A stretch of DNA of 64,000 nt from Bacteroidales bacterium (lineage in GTDB: Bacteria > Bacteroidota > Bacteroidia > Bacteroidales > Marinilabiliaceae). The translations under genes were made by a program, and so were the position numbers. This document shows, in pieces, positions 28,589 to 36,232 of the stretch. The stretch lies in the NCBI GenBank assembly GCA_024401395.1, contig JAKSLD010000004.1, positions 1-64,000 of the forward strand, given 5' to 3'. The notes below the pieces were generated by a model. It searched no databases and was not told the DNA's origin. It saw only the letters and a program-made list of their open reading frames with translations. Within the stretch, counting starts at the first letter, position 1. Every line of letters begins with the position of its first letter.

Positions 28589-30025
28589 TCAACTTTTGAG
28601 CATCGAACGTCGGTTGATTAGTCGAGATTTCAGACGGATTCTGCTCTTGATGATAGACAAAGTTCTACGACCCTTGCCTGCGACAACAACAGGGTGTCGC
28701 CAGAAGACATAAAGCAGTTGCACTGCCATTACAACCCATATCAGAGGTTCACATATAATAATGCCCCAGATACCAGTACGAGGTACTATTATATACGTGA
28801 ACAATATTTTACCGACAAGCTCGATGAAGCTAGATATGAGAGGCAGCATTTTTTCGCCCAGGCCCTGCAAAGAATTACGGGCGACGACCAGTACACCAAG
28901 TACCCCATAGAAAGGCTGTATAAACGTCACGTACATACTACCATAACCTAGGACCTCCTCCTCAGAAGAGCCACTCATGATGGAAATCAGGTAACGCGAG
29001 AAGAATGGGATGACCAAAGTGCACAAGATACCCCAAGCTACGCACAAGTAATTAGCTACGGTGACACCTCGGCGTATGCGGCCATACTTGAGAGCTCCCA
29101 GATTTTGAGAAACGAAAGTTGCGCAGGCAGTGCTAAAAGCCAATAGAGGAATTACTGAAAGACCGAACACCTTGCGGGCCGATACGTGACCAGCAATAAC
29201 CAATGTGCCAAAAGAGTTGATAGACGACTGCAAGATGACCGAGCCAGAGCTGACCAGTGCGCTCATGAGAGCCATGGATAAACCCTGTTGCAGCAGATCG
29301 ACATATATAGCTCTATCCATGCAGAAGTGTCGTCGCTCAGGAATCAGGATACGCGCCTTGCGGAGAATATAGACACCACAAAGCAATGCGCTCACACCCT
29401 GAGCCAAGACGGTAGCGATGGCAGTTCCACGAACCCCCATTCCAAGCTCACGAATGAGGATTACATCCAGCAGAACATTGAGTCCAGATGAAACAATGAG
29501 AAAAACCAGCGACATGAACGAGTTGCCTATAGCCCTCAATATACCAGACAACAGATTATAGGCAAACAGCACGCAACAAAATGCTGCCACTAAACCGATA
29601 TAACCATGAGCCTCGTCCAAAATCTCCTCAGGAGTACCAAGGAGGACAAGAAGATCGCGCAAAAAGAGACCACCTAGAAGAGTAGTCAGTACAGAGACGC
29701 CAACCGTGACTACTATTGATGCTGCCACAGATTTTTTCAACGCCTTCTCATCCTGAGCGCCATAGGCACGAGCAACAACGATGCTTAGGCCATTGCCAAA
29801 ACCTAGCCCGAACCCAACCATAAGTTCGAATATAGCCACGCATGCTCCGATTGCGGCCAAAGACCTCTCGCCCAAATAGTGGCCGACAATGCTGGCGTCT
29901 ACTGCATTATAAAGCTGTTGGAAGAGACACGACACAATGATAGGCGCGGAGAAGGCTATCATCGCCTTGACAATGTTGCCATTTATCAATTCCGGATGAA
30001 GCAGGCTATGTACAGATGGTCGCAT
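28589..30025 (-). CDS. MATE family efflux transporter
   Basis: 478 aa with about 12 hydrophobic helices in two MatE halves. The N-terminal motif (ISCLFQQLYNAVDASIVGHYLG-like: SCLFQQLYNAVDASIVGH) is typical of the NorM/DinF superfamily, which exports cationic drugs with Na+ or H+. The longest frame starts with TTG at 30052, but a -7 element TAACTTTG occupies 30057-30050 on this strand, which would place transcription start inside that extension. The ATG at 30025 (MRPSVHSLLHPELINGNIV) is therefore the better start. No -33 TTTG is obvious. It faces the ABC-F gene tail to tail. Confidence 0.9.
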   Translation of the reverse strand: MRPSVHSLLHPELINGNIVKAMIAFSAPIIVSCLFQQLYNAVDASIVGHYLGERSLAAIGACVAIFELMVGFGLGFGNGLSIVVARAYGAQDEKALKKSVAASIVVTVGVSVLTTLLGGLFLRDLLVLLGTPEEILDEAHGYIGLVAAFCCVLFAYNLLSGILRAIGNSFMSLVFLIVSSGLNVLLDVILIRELGMGVRGTAIATVLAQGVSALLCGVYILRKARILIPERRHFCMDRAIYVDLLQQGLSMALMSALVSSGSVILQSSINSFGTLVIAGHVSARKVFGLSVIPLLAFSTACATFVSQNLGALKYGRIRRGVTVANYLCVAWGILCTLVIPFFSRYLISIMSGSSEEEVLGYGSMYVTFIQPFYGVLGVLVVARNSLQGLGEKMLPLISSFIELVGKILFTYIIVPRTGIWGIIICEPLIWVVMAVQLLYVFWRHPVVVAGKGRRTLSIIKSRIRLKSRLINRRSMLKS

Positions 30026-30238
30026 GAAATGCTCATTTTGTTTCAGCGACAAAGTTAGTCATGATAGTTATGTATAGTCTGTCGTTTAATAATATTTAAC
30101 CAGAGTGAGGGGGAGAAGGTAGGGTACATAATCGGTAAATAATAAACAATACAACATAAAACATATTCATTCAACAATCCTGGAATGTTTGCGACCAGAC
30201 TTTCCCCAGTAATACCAACGTCTATCACCCTCCAAACA

Positions 30239-30293
30239 CATACGCACATCATACGCACGTCATACGCACGTCATACGATGAACATACGCACAA
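30239..30293. repeat. Five-unit 11-nt array, CATACGCACGT type
   Basis: CATACGCACAT, CATACGCACGT twice, CATACGATGAA and CATACGCACAA in direct succession, strict 11-nt period. It lies in the 670-nt gap between the divergent MATE and XRE genes. The 67-codon minus-strand frame across 30055-30258 has no family features and is probably not a gene. Confidence 0.9.
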
Positions 30294-30363
30294 CCTAAAT
30301 TCCGTACCCACCACCTACAACAATTACCCTCCTAGGTGTGGCACTATACCGGCAGAATGTCGT

Positions 30364-30432
30364 AAAATTGCGATGAACAAGGGTCTTCCCCGAGTGTAGC
30401 CCGAGTGTACACATACACTACAATCACTGTGG
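30364..30432 (-). repeat. Conserved box plus 11-nt array (reverse-oriented copy of the 44.4-kb and 49.9-kb elements)
   Basis: On the minus strand 30388-30364 reads GAAGACCCTTGTTCATCG followed by CAATTTT, the same box as at 44462-44489 and 49959-49986. Next to it, at 30389-30432, are 11-nt units CCCGAGTGTAG, CCCGAGTGTAC, ACATACACTAC and a degenerate fourth. The array stands on the same side of the box as in the other two copies. Confidence 0.82.
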
Positions 30433-30579
30433 GAGAAATTTGCGACTATTTCCACCGATATCAAATCGCCTTTCGTTTTTGAGTTCCTTGACTTAAAGAC
30501 TTGACAATATTCTTAGTCAAATTTCCGATTTATCGTTATTTCCCATAACCATTGTAGCAGGATAGTTTGCTGTATACAG

Positions 30580-30707
30580 GTTGACGATATGTACAAACAA
30601 ATGTTAAATATCTACTTTTCTTAAATAATATCCCCAACTATTTTGTTGACATTTCAAAAATATCAGTAATTTTGTCAACCGAACAAATATATTATGCTAT
30701 GTTGACT
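30580..30707 (+). promoter_or_regulatory. Promoter with GTTGAC/GTCAAC operator-like repeats for the XRE-ImmA/IrrE-PIN operon
   Basis: A promoter is formed by TTTG at 30642-30645 and TAATTTTG at 30667-30674 with a 21-nt spacer, 25 nt before the ATG at 30699. Overlaid on it is an inverted repeat, GTTGACA (30645-30651) and TGTCAAC (30673-30679), that straddles the promoter core. Further GTTGAC copies lie near 30582 and at 30700. This is where an autoregulating XRE repressor would be expected to bind; binding itself is inference. Confidence 0.65.
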
Positions 30708-31772
30708 GAATTACAAATATTCGCGGTACGTCTGAAGCAAGCCCGAATCCTCAAAAAACTGTCGATGGACAAGTTGGCTGAGGCGATGGCTGGCGTAGTG
30801 ACCAAACAGGCCATATCAAAATACGAGTCAGCAAAGATGATGCCTAACAGCACTGTGCTTATAGCCTTGGCTACTGCACTAGGCGTGGACATCGACTATT
30901 TCTTCCGTCCGTTTTCTTTTGACGTCAATACGTTTCAAGTTTCTTTCCGCAAGAAGTCCGACACTAGCGCAAAGAACGTCAATGCGCTCAAGGTCCAGAT
31001 ACAGGATCAGATTGAACGATATTTGGAGGTAGAGGAGATTCTCGGTAAGGTTAGTACCGTTACTATATCTTCCGACAACGACGTGCTGTCCACCCCATCA
31101 CAAATGTGCGAAAAGGCTCGCAAGGTAAGGGAAGGGTGGAATCTTGGCACCGATGCCATTGCTAACGTGCAGGATATTTTGGAGGCGAGAGGTATTAAGG
31201 TTATAACCACCGATGCGCCAGAAGTCTTCGATGGCGTTAGCGGAATCGTCAACAACAAGGACATGGTTATTGTCTTGAACGGCAACCGCAAGCACGTTGA
31301 GCGTCGCCGATTTACTGCTATGCACGAATTAGGCCACCTTTTGTATGATAGGCTTTTCGCGTCTAATCTAACTCAGCGCGAAAAGGAAAGACTATGCGAC
31401 GCATTTGCTAGCGAAATGCTCCTCCCGACCTCCGTCATCGCGCAGAACTTTCAGCCTAATGACAAAATCTCAACCTCGGAACTCAAAAAGTTGCAAATGG
31501 AGTATGGCATATCCGTAGATGCCATTATGCACAAGCTCAGAGAACTTGAATATATCAGCGAAAGTCGTTATAAACTTTTCTGTATCAGAAAAGGGCAAAA
31601 CGAGAGTCTAAAGAAGTTTATTGAGGATTCGTGCTTTACTGAGAATCTGTCCAACAGATTTGAGACCATGGTGTATTCTGCCGCTGCAAAGGATTTAATA
31701 TCAACCTCCAAAGCAGCAGCGATGCTCAACACTTCTATAACTACAGTCCGCAAACACCTTAATGTGATTTGA
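30699..31772 (+). CDS. XRE-family regulator fused to ImmA/IrrE zinc metallopeptidase
   Basis: 357 aa. Residues about 8-65 are an XRE helix-turn-helix (LKQARILKKLSMDKLAEAM, then TKQAISKYESAK). The middle holds an ImmA/IrrE (COG2856) metallopeptidase with zinc site HELGH near residues 209-213 and the third ligand region ERLCDAFASEMLLP. A short C-terminal helix-turn-helix-like piece follows (STSKAAAMLNTSITTVRKHL). ImmA/IrrE proteases cleave repressors or antitoxins, and XRE fusions often act as regulators of adjacent toxins. The start is the ATG at 30699; an upstream TTG at 30672 lies inside the -7 element. Its stop overlaps the next ATG by 1 nt. Codon use is richer in C (AAC, GAC, CGC) than in the neighbours, which suggests transfer. 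Confidence 0.88.
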   Translation: MLTELQIFAVRLKQARILKKLSMDKLAEAMAGVVTKQAISKYESAKMMPNSTVLIALATALGVDIDYFFRPFSFDVNTFQVSFRKKSDTSAKNVNALKVQIQDQIERYLEVEEILGKVSTVTISSDNDVLSTPSQMCEKARKVREGWNLGTDAIANVQDILEARGIKVITTDAPEVFDGVSGIVNNKDMVIVLNGNRKHVERRRFTAMHELGHLLYDRLFASNLTQREKERLCDAFASEMLLPTSVIAQNFQPNDKISTSELKKLQMEYGISVDAIMHKLRELEYISESRYKLFCIRKGQNESLKKFIEDSCFTENLSNRFETMVYSAAAKDLISTSKAAAMLNTSITTVRKHLNVI

Positions 31773-32287
31773 TGCAGAAAATAGTAGTCAACGATACCAA
31801 TGTATTCATCGACCTGCTCGATGTTGAGCTGCTAGACTTCTTCTTCAGCCTGCCGTGGGAGATTCACACAACCGACACTGTGATGCTCGAATTAACCAAC
31901 GAGGGGCAGCACGACGCGGTGCAGCAATTTGTCGACAACAAGCGCCTCCACGTCATAGAATTTGAGTCCAAGCAAGTCATGGAAATAGCCTCCATGCACA
32001 GCAAATTACGAGACAAGACCAACGTGTCGTTCACAGACTGCTCTGTTTGGTACTACGCCAAGAGCAAGCACTATCCGCTGCTAACAGGAGATCGCAAGCT
32101 TCGCAGTTCTGCTTCGCACGATGGAGTGGAAGTCCACGGAATACTGTATGTGTTCGACGCATTGGTTGAGCATGGAATCATAAAGGCCAATGACGCAGCC
32201 TCCAGATTGCGTCAACTAAGATTGTCTAACCCTCGCCTTCCAAAGGAAGAAGTCGAAAGACGAATAAAAACTTGGGAAGGAGAATAA
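31772..32287 (+). CDS. PIN-domain ribonuclease-like protein, partner of the XRE-ImmA/IrrE protein
   Basis: 171 aa. All PIN active-site acids are visible: Asp in VVNDTNVFIDLL, Glu in TVMLELTNEG, Asp in SFTDCSVWYYAK, and Asp in LLTGDRKLR. PIN proteins are Mg2+-dependent RNases and form the toxins of VapBC-type modules. Here the partner is an XRE-protease rather than a small antitoxin. The TGATG overlap with the upstream gene makes translational coupling likely. The C-terminal 35 residues (LRQLRLSNPRLPKEEVERRI) are basic. Whether it acts as toxin, defence effector or regulator is not decided by the sequence. Confidence 0.85.
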   Translation: MQKIVVNDTNVFIDLLDVELLDFFFSLPWEIHTTDTVMLELTNEGQHDAVQQFVDNKRLHVIEFESKQVMEIASMHSKLRDKTNVSFTDCSVWYYAKSKHYPLLTGDRKLRSSASHDGVEVHGILYVFDALVEHGIIKANDAASRLRQLRLSNPRLPKEEVERRIKTWEGE

Positions 32288-32341
32288 AAGTACAAGGGAG
32301 ATGCAGGGCGTGTCCAACACGACCCCAACAACCGAAAGAAA

Positions 32342-32710
32342 TTGGCACCATACAAGACTATTACATTTAGGCCCCATTTAGAGTATAGAGACAAGAAATG
32401 TCTTTATTATCATTATACCGATTCTCTTCTTGACAGGCAACTTGAGGAGTTCCTTGGAGGTTCAGAAATAGAGTGGGGCGAAGTAAAAATGCAAAAAGAC
32501 AAGATAGAGTTGATGTCAGCATATATAACCCCAAGATATAGCGGTGAAGGAAATTTTTGGAGGTTCTCTGATTCCCTAACTATAAAAGACATAGAGTATT
32601 ATAGCGATGGGTATTGCGTATTTTTAGTTGAAAAAGAAGTAGCTAAGATGTATTTTGTTCCTTATGCTAATCTTGAGGAGTATAAATTGATGTTTATGAT
32701 TATAGATTAG
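32342..32710 (+). CDS. Hypothetical protein, uncertain start, possibly a 5'-truncated gene
   Basis: A 122-codon frame that I do not recognise. It has no ATG near its 5' end: the first candidate start is TTG at 32342, and the frame is open upstream to the PIN stop codon at 32285-32287, with which it is in phase. The translation looks protein-like: mixed charged and aromatic residues (PHLEYRDKKCLYYHYTDSLL), alternating strands, hydrophobic end (EEYKLMFMIID). Composition is AT-richer than the PIN gene. It may be the remnant of a longer gene lost at its 5' end, or a short gene using a non-ATG start. Confidence 0.45.
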   Translation: MAPYKTITFRPHLEYRDKKCLYYHYTDSLLDRQLEEFLGGSEIEWGEVKMQKDKIELMSAYITPRYSGEGNFWRFSDSLTIKDIEYYSDGYCVFLVEKEVAKMYFVPYANLEEYKLMFMIID

Positions 32711-32957
32711 GTTCGCGCCAAGTCAACTTTTTTCAGAGAAAGACCACCTTAAGCAAAGCATTACCTAGTGTTGAGGGATTGTCACGTAGTAATATTTACT
32801 ATTGCAAGAATTTCTATCTGCTATATAATCAGGTAAATTAAGGCGTTCAAAATGGGGAAGCTTACAGTTTCCATTACATATTTGAAACATTACACTAGCA
32901 CAGCTTGGGGTACAATGTAATGTTTATTACACTGGAGTAACAGATGAAATTACAAAA
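32711..32957. other. Intergenic stretch without a recognisable gene
   Basis: AT-rich sequence downstream of the orphan ORF up to the methyltransferase terminator. No ORF with family features, no tRNA and no clear repeat is seen. It may hold debris of the island that carries the XRE-PIN pair. Confidence 0.5.
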
Positions 32958-32988
32958 AAGGGATGCTGCCGTGGGTGGGGCAGCATCC
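32953..32988 (-). terminator. Rho-independent terminator of the methyltransferase gene
   Basis: Perfect 10-bp stem GGATGCTGCC (32961-32970) with GGCAGCATCC (32979-32988). On the minus strand it is followed by CTTTTTTG, and it lies 33 nt after the stop codon of the gene at 33021. Confidence 0.88.
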
Positions 32989-33020
32989 GAGGTTTAGAAA
33001 TGGGATTGGGGTATAGGTGG

Positions 33021-33809
33021 TTATATCTTTCTAGCTATGAAAAAAACATAACCATAGTATGCTCCGAACTTTTTGTAGTGTTCCATCTCTTCATGGAGAC
33101 GAGCTATGAAGAAGTCGGCTGTTGGATTGCCTGGGTTGTCTGACAAGAACTTCTCCATAGCAGGGAGCATAGGTTTATAATAATCCTCAGTCCAACAAGA
33201 TGAGGGCAGCGAGAAAGACCCTAGAAGCTTGTAGCCTTTTTGCTCTATGAGGGCGACTTTATCTGTCACGGTGGAGATATCTACAAAATTGCGCTTCAAC
33301 CAACCATCATCGTCTGGTCGTTCGTCCGATAAATAGCAACAATCCGTAAGTGCCAAGATTCCAGACGATTTAAGAAAATTGCGCCAATACTCGAGTCCCT
33401 TTTCGAATCCGATATTGTATATACTACCTTCGGCCCATATCACATCCAGCGATTCCTTCTCCCAAGGTAGAGCATCCATGGAACACTCAACAGGATATAC
33501 GTTATTGATCTGATTGAGAATCATACGCGACTTAAGTCCCTCGAGTGCCTCTGGGAGCAGATCTTCTGCAAGAATTTCAGCCATAGGGAAAGCCTTAGCC
33601 AAGAGAGCAGTCTGTCGGCCCGTTCCGCAACCAAGATCGGCTATACGCGCATCGCTGGGAATAGAAGAGAGATACTCCATAGCGCGGAGAGTCATGGCAT
33701 CTGAGCCGGGGCCTTGCTGTGGCAAAGCAGAGAAAAACTCTGCTATCATCTTAAAGTCAAAATCGGTAATAACAGCCTCGTGAGCTGTATTTATATTATT
33801 GTTTTCCAA
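33021..33809 (-). CDS. Class I SAM-dependent methyltransferase
   Basis: 262 aa. Motif I is IADLGCGTGRQTALLAKAFP, motif II EILAEDLLPEAL, and the post-I region MDALPWEKESLDVIWAEGSIYNIG fits small-molecule methyltransferases of the UbiE/COQ5 superfamily. No membrane segment. The substrate cannot be told from sequence. A TACTTTTG -7-like element lies on the same strand at 33977-33970 but far (about 150 nt) from the start, and no -33 is visible. It has its own terminator, so it appears monocistronic. Confidence 0.85.
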   Translation of the reverse strand: MENNNINTAHEAVITDFDFKMIAEFFSALPQQGPGSDAMTLRAMEYLSSIPSDARIADLGCGTGRQTALLAKAFPMAEILAEDLLPEALEGLKSRMILNQINNVYPVECSMDALPWEKESLDVIWAEGSIYNIGFEKGLEYWRNFLKSSGILALTDCCYLSDERPDDDGWLKRNFVDISTVTDKVALIEQKGYKLLGSFSLPSSCWTEDYYKPMLPAMEKFLSDNPGNPTADFFIARLHEEMEHYKKFGAYYGYVFFIARKI

Positions 33810-34127
33810 TGTTGTAAAGTTTGAAATGTTTTGATAATAAGCACTATAAATACTCTGCGGGCTCTAGAAAAGAGCTCGCTTACTGGTTATTTTGAGAAAG
33901 TCGTTGCCTAAAAAAGATAAAGGCAACTTAAAGAACAATGTCCGTATTCATCCAAAAGATTTAGTAATACAAAAGTAGTAGTTATTCTATTAAATTGTGA
34001 TTTGCGATAAAAAATATTGTTGACTATAGAAATGGTTATCAGAAAAATCGGCGATAAATATTGCAAAAACGGTCCAAATCGGCGATAAAAAGGTGTATAT
34101 TATATAGAATATTTGGGAAATGGCCCC
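33810..34127. other. Intergenic region with a twice-repeated CGGCGATAAA motif
   Basis: No gene is seen. AAATCGGCGATAAA occurs at about 34045-34058 and 34076-34089 (31 nt apart), and a related TTGCGATAAA at about 34003. Lying upstream of the methyltransferase and downstream of the LtaS-like gene, both on the minus strand, they could be regulator sites for the methyltransferase. Confidence 0.45.
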
Positions 34128-35987
34128 CTATTTGCCGAGGGCGGAGCAGTGGTCGGACATTTTTTGGAGGATGGCCTGACCCATAGTTTCGTTACCCTCT
34201 TTGCGTAGGTATTGTTTACCCTGATTGTCGTAGACGATGTATTGGGTAGGGTCTACGTAGCCATAGCCATCGTTAAAATCGTAGAAGGCGTATGGAAATA
34301 TGTCGGGAGAGAGAAGATTCTTACTGAAAGTGAACGCATCGGCGCTGATTCCGAGTTGTGGGAGAAGTGTAGCGGCTATATCAATCTGACTGCCGACTGT
34401 TGTTATTGTTGTGTCAGAGACACATAGAGCACCGCCAGTCAGGAGCAGAGGGATTCTGTAGCGCATTTTCTCATCATTACCTATATTATTAGGGCCACCA
34501 TGACCGTGGTCTGCCACCATAATAAATAAAGTATTATCCCAGAGATTATTCTTTTTTACTTTAGAGATGAAATCACCCAAGCAAGAATCAGTATAGCACA
34601 CAGAATTAAAGTAAGGGTTCTCGTGTTTTCGAGCCATAGGGACAGTAAAAGGTTCGTGAGAAGAGAGGGTGAAGATGAAATCGAAGAAAGGTTGTTTCTG
34701 ATTTTTCATTTCATCGATGAGGCGGTTGAAAGTATATTCATCGTGAGCCCCCCACTTGTCGCCCATAGCAGATGCAGGAAAATCGTCCTCAGTAATTATT
34801 CTATCAAAACCGGCCAAGGTGACCAGAGAGTTGAAACTATTGAAGCGGAGGTCGCCACCATAGATGAAAGTCTGGTTGGCGTAACAATTTTTGCGAAGGT
34901 ATTGAGCCACGAAAGGAAGAGCCTGTGTCTTCTGCGGGTATTGTATTATGCTATAAGTAGGGAGAACAGGGTAGCCACACATAGCAGCTACGAGGCCCTT
35001 ACCCGAGCGATCAGACGCTGCGTAGATATTATTAAAGAAAATACCCTCTTTAGATAATTTCTTGATATTAGGAGTTACGTTTTCGCCACCAAGAGCCTCG
35101 ATGCAATGAGCAGAGAAACTCTCCAAGAGGACAAATACGATGTTAGGGCGATTATTCTTGAGGACAGGGGTAAAATTATCAGAATGAGAATTAGCGGTAA
35201 GTTCGCCGAAAACTCTATCCGCCTCATCCTGAGGCATAAAGCTATACGTTTGAGAAGTCTGTTTAGCACGTTTGATAGAATAGATGAAGTTCCATACAGG
35301 ATTGAGAGCTATATGGTTGGCAAACAGACTATTAGAGAAATAGGCTCTGCCCGTATTAAGTGGGGCGAGACCCACGCCACCGCGAACAGGGATGATGAGC
35401 AATCCACCCAGGACAGCTATGGCTAAGAATTGGAAGATACGAGGCCATGTAGCAGGGGCGACATCGTTATCCTCGTTGACCGTAGAGGTAGTCAGGCGAC
35501 GCAGTAAGAGAACATTACAGATAGCCAAGACGATAGCGACAATTATGTAGAGCACCAGCATAGGCGTCTCGACAGAAGCGAGACCCAGAGAAGGGTTGTC
35601 GACAATCATTCCAAAATCAGAAAAATCGTAGTGGCGACCCCAGTAAGAGTATATTATACCATTACCAGGAAGAAGTATTACTATTAGAGTAGAGACGATA
35701 CCCGTAATGATATTAGACACTATGAACGCCGGGCGCAAGCGAGTGAAGAGTCCGATAATTAGGACCAACACCACTGCGAGTAAGCTGAGGTAGGCCCATA
35801 GAGACAAATCGAAGACAAGACCACGGAAGAGACCTTCGGCGATAAGGGCGAAAGGAGTATCAATAGCCTTATCGCTATTGAGGGCTATCATTATGATGCG
35901 GTGGATAGCGAAAGTAATTATCCAGAATAAAGCTGTCAGTATGAGATAACGTGCTGTCTGCCAAATATTCTTCAGCGATTGTTTCAT
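34128..35987 (-). CDS. LTA synthase-family phosphoglycerol transferase / sulfatase-fold membrane enzyme
   Basis: 619 aa. Five hydrophobic helices occupy residues about 10-205, then an extracytoplasmic alkaline-phosphatase/sulfatase domain: NIVFVLLESFSAHCIEALGG (metal-binding Glu), ASDRSGKGLVAAMCGYP (nucleophile region, Ser/Thr position), WGAHDEYTFNRLIDEM and MVADHGHGGPN (DHGH metal site). This is the LtaS/OpgB-like architecture that moves phosphoglycerol or phosphoethanolamine from phospholipids. Bacteroidota lack lipoteichoic acid, so the acceptor is probably a periplasmic glycan or lipid; that is inference. A weak TATCTTTG -7-like element lies at 36015-36008. Confidence 0.88.
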   Translation of the reverse strand: MKQSLKNIWQTARYLILTALFWIITFAIHRIIMIALNSDKAIDTPFALIAEGLFRGLVFDLSLWAYLSLLAVVLVLIIGLFTRLRPAFIVSNIITGIVSTLIVILLPGNGIIYSYWGRHYDFSDFGMIVDNPSLGLASVETPMLVLYIIVAIVLAICNVLLLRRLTTSTVNEDNDVAPATWPRIFQFLAIAVLGGLLIIPVRGGVGLAPLNTGRAYFSNSLFANHIALNPVWNFIYSIKRAKQTSQTYSFMPQDEADRVFGELTANSHSDNFTPVLKNNRPNIVFVLLESFSAHCIEALGGENVTPNIKKLSKEGIFFNNIYAASDRSGKGLVAAMCGYPVLPTYSIIQYPQKTQALPFVAQYLRKNCYANQTFIYGGDLRFNSFNSLVTLAGFDRIITEDDFPASAMGDKWGAHDEYTFNRLIDEMKNQKQPFFDFIFTLSSHEPFTVPMARKHENPYFNSVCYTDSCLGDFISKVKKNNLWDNTLFIMVADHGHGGPNNIGNDEKMRYRIPLLLTGGALCVSDTTITTVGSQIDIAATLLPQLGISADAFTFSKNLLSPDIFPYAFYDFNDGYGYVDPTQYIVYDNQGKQYLRKEGNETMGQAILQKMSDHCSALGK

Positions 35988-36051
35988 TGGGCGTTGAATT
36001 AGTATGGCAAAGATAGTAAAATATTTGCAGACAAATATAAGGATACGTTAG

Positions 36052-36095
36052 ACCTATGCTACACCTATACTACACCTATGCTAGACCAATAGCAT
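36052..36095. repeat. 11-nt unit array, ACCTATGCTAC type, upstream of the pectin operon
   Basis: ACCTATGCTAC, ACCTATACTAC, ACCTATGCTAG, then a degenerate ACCAATAGCAT, strict 11-nt period. It is between the divergent LtaS-like and PL1 genes (35988-36232). The reverse-complement core GTGTAG also appears in the units at 30389-30432. Confidence 0.75.
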
Positions 36096-36232
36096 CAGCT
36101 TAGCCCAATTAGAGATACAGTCGGAGGTGGTGAATTAACGGATATGAGGAGAGGAATAGACTATGATAATAGTGTTACTGAGAAAAACGGATTTAATGGT
36201 TATTTTTGGGGTATTAATCAAAAAAAATTGAG

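Noticed and set aside
30055-30258. 67-codon minus-strand frame as a gene
   Set aside because: It covers the MATE promoter and part of the 11-nt array, has no family features and an improbable residue mix.
31769-32710. PIN gene and following ORF as one gene split by a stop codon
   Set aside because: The PIN protein is full-length with a normal end, and the following translation does not look like a continuation of it.
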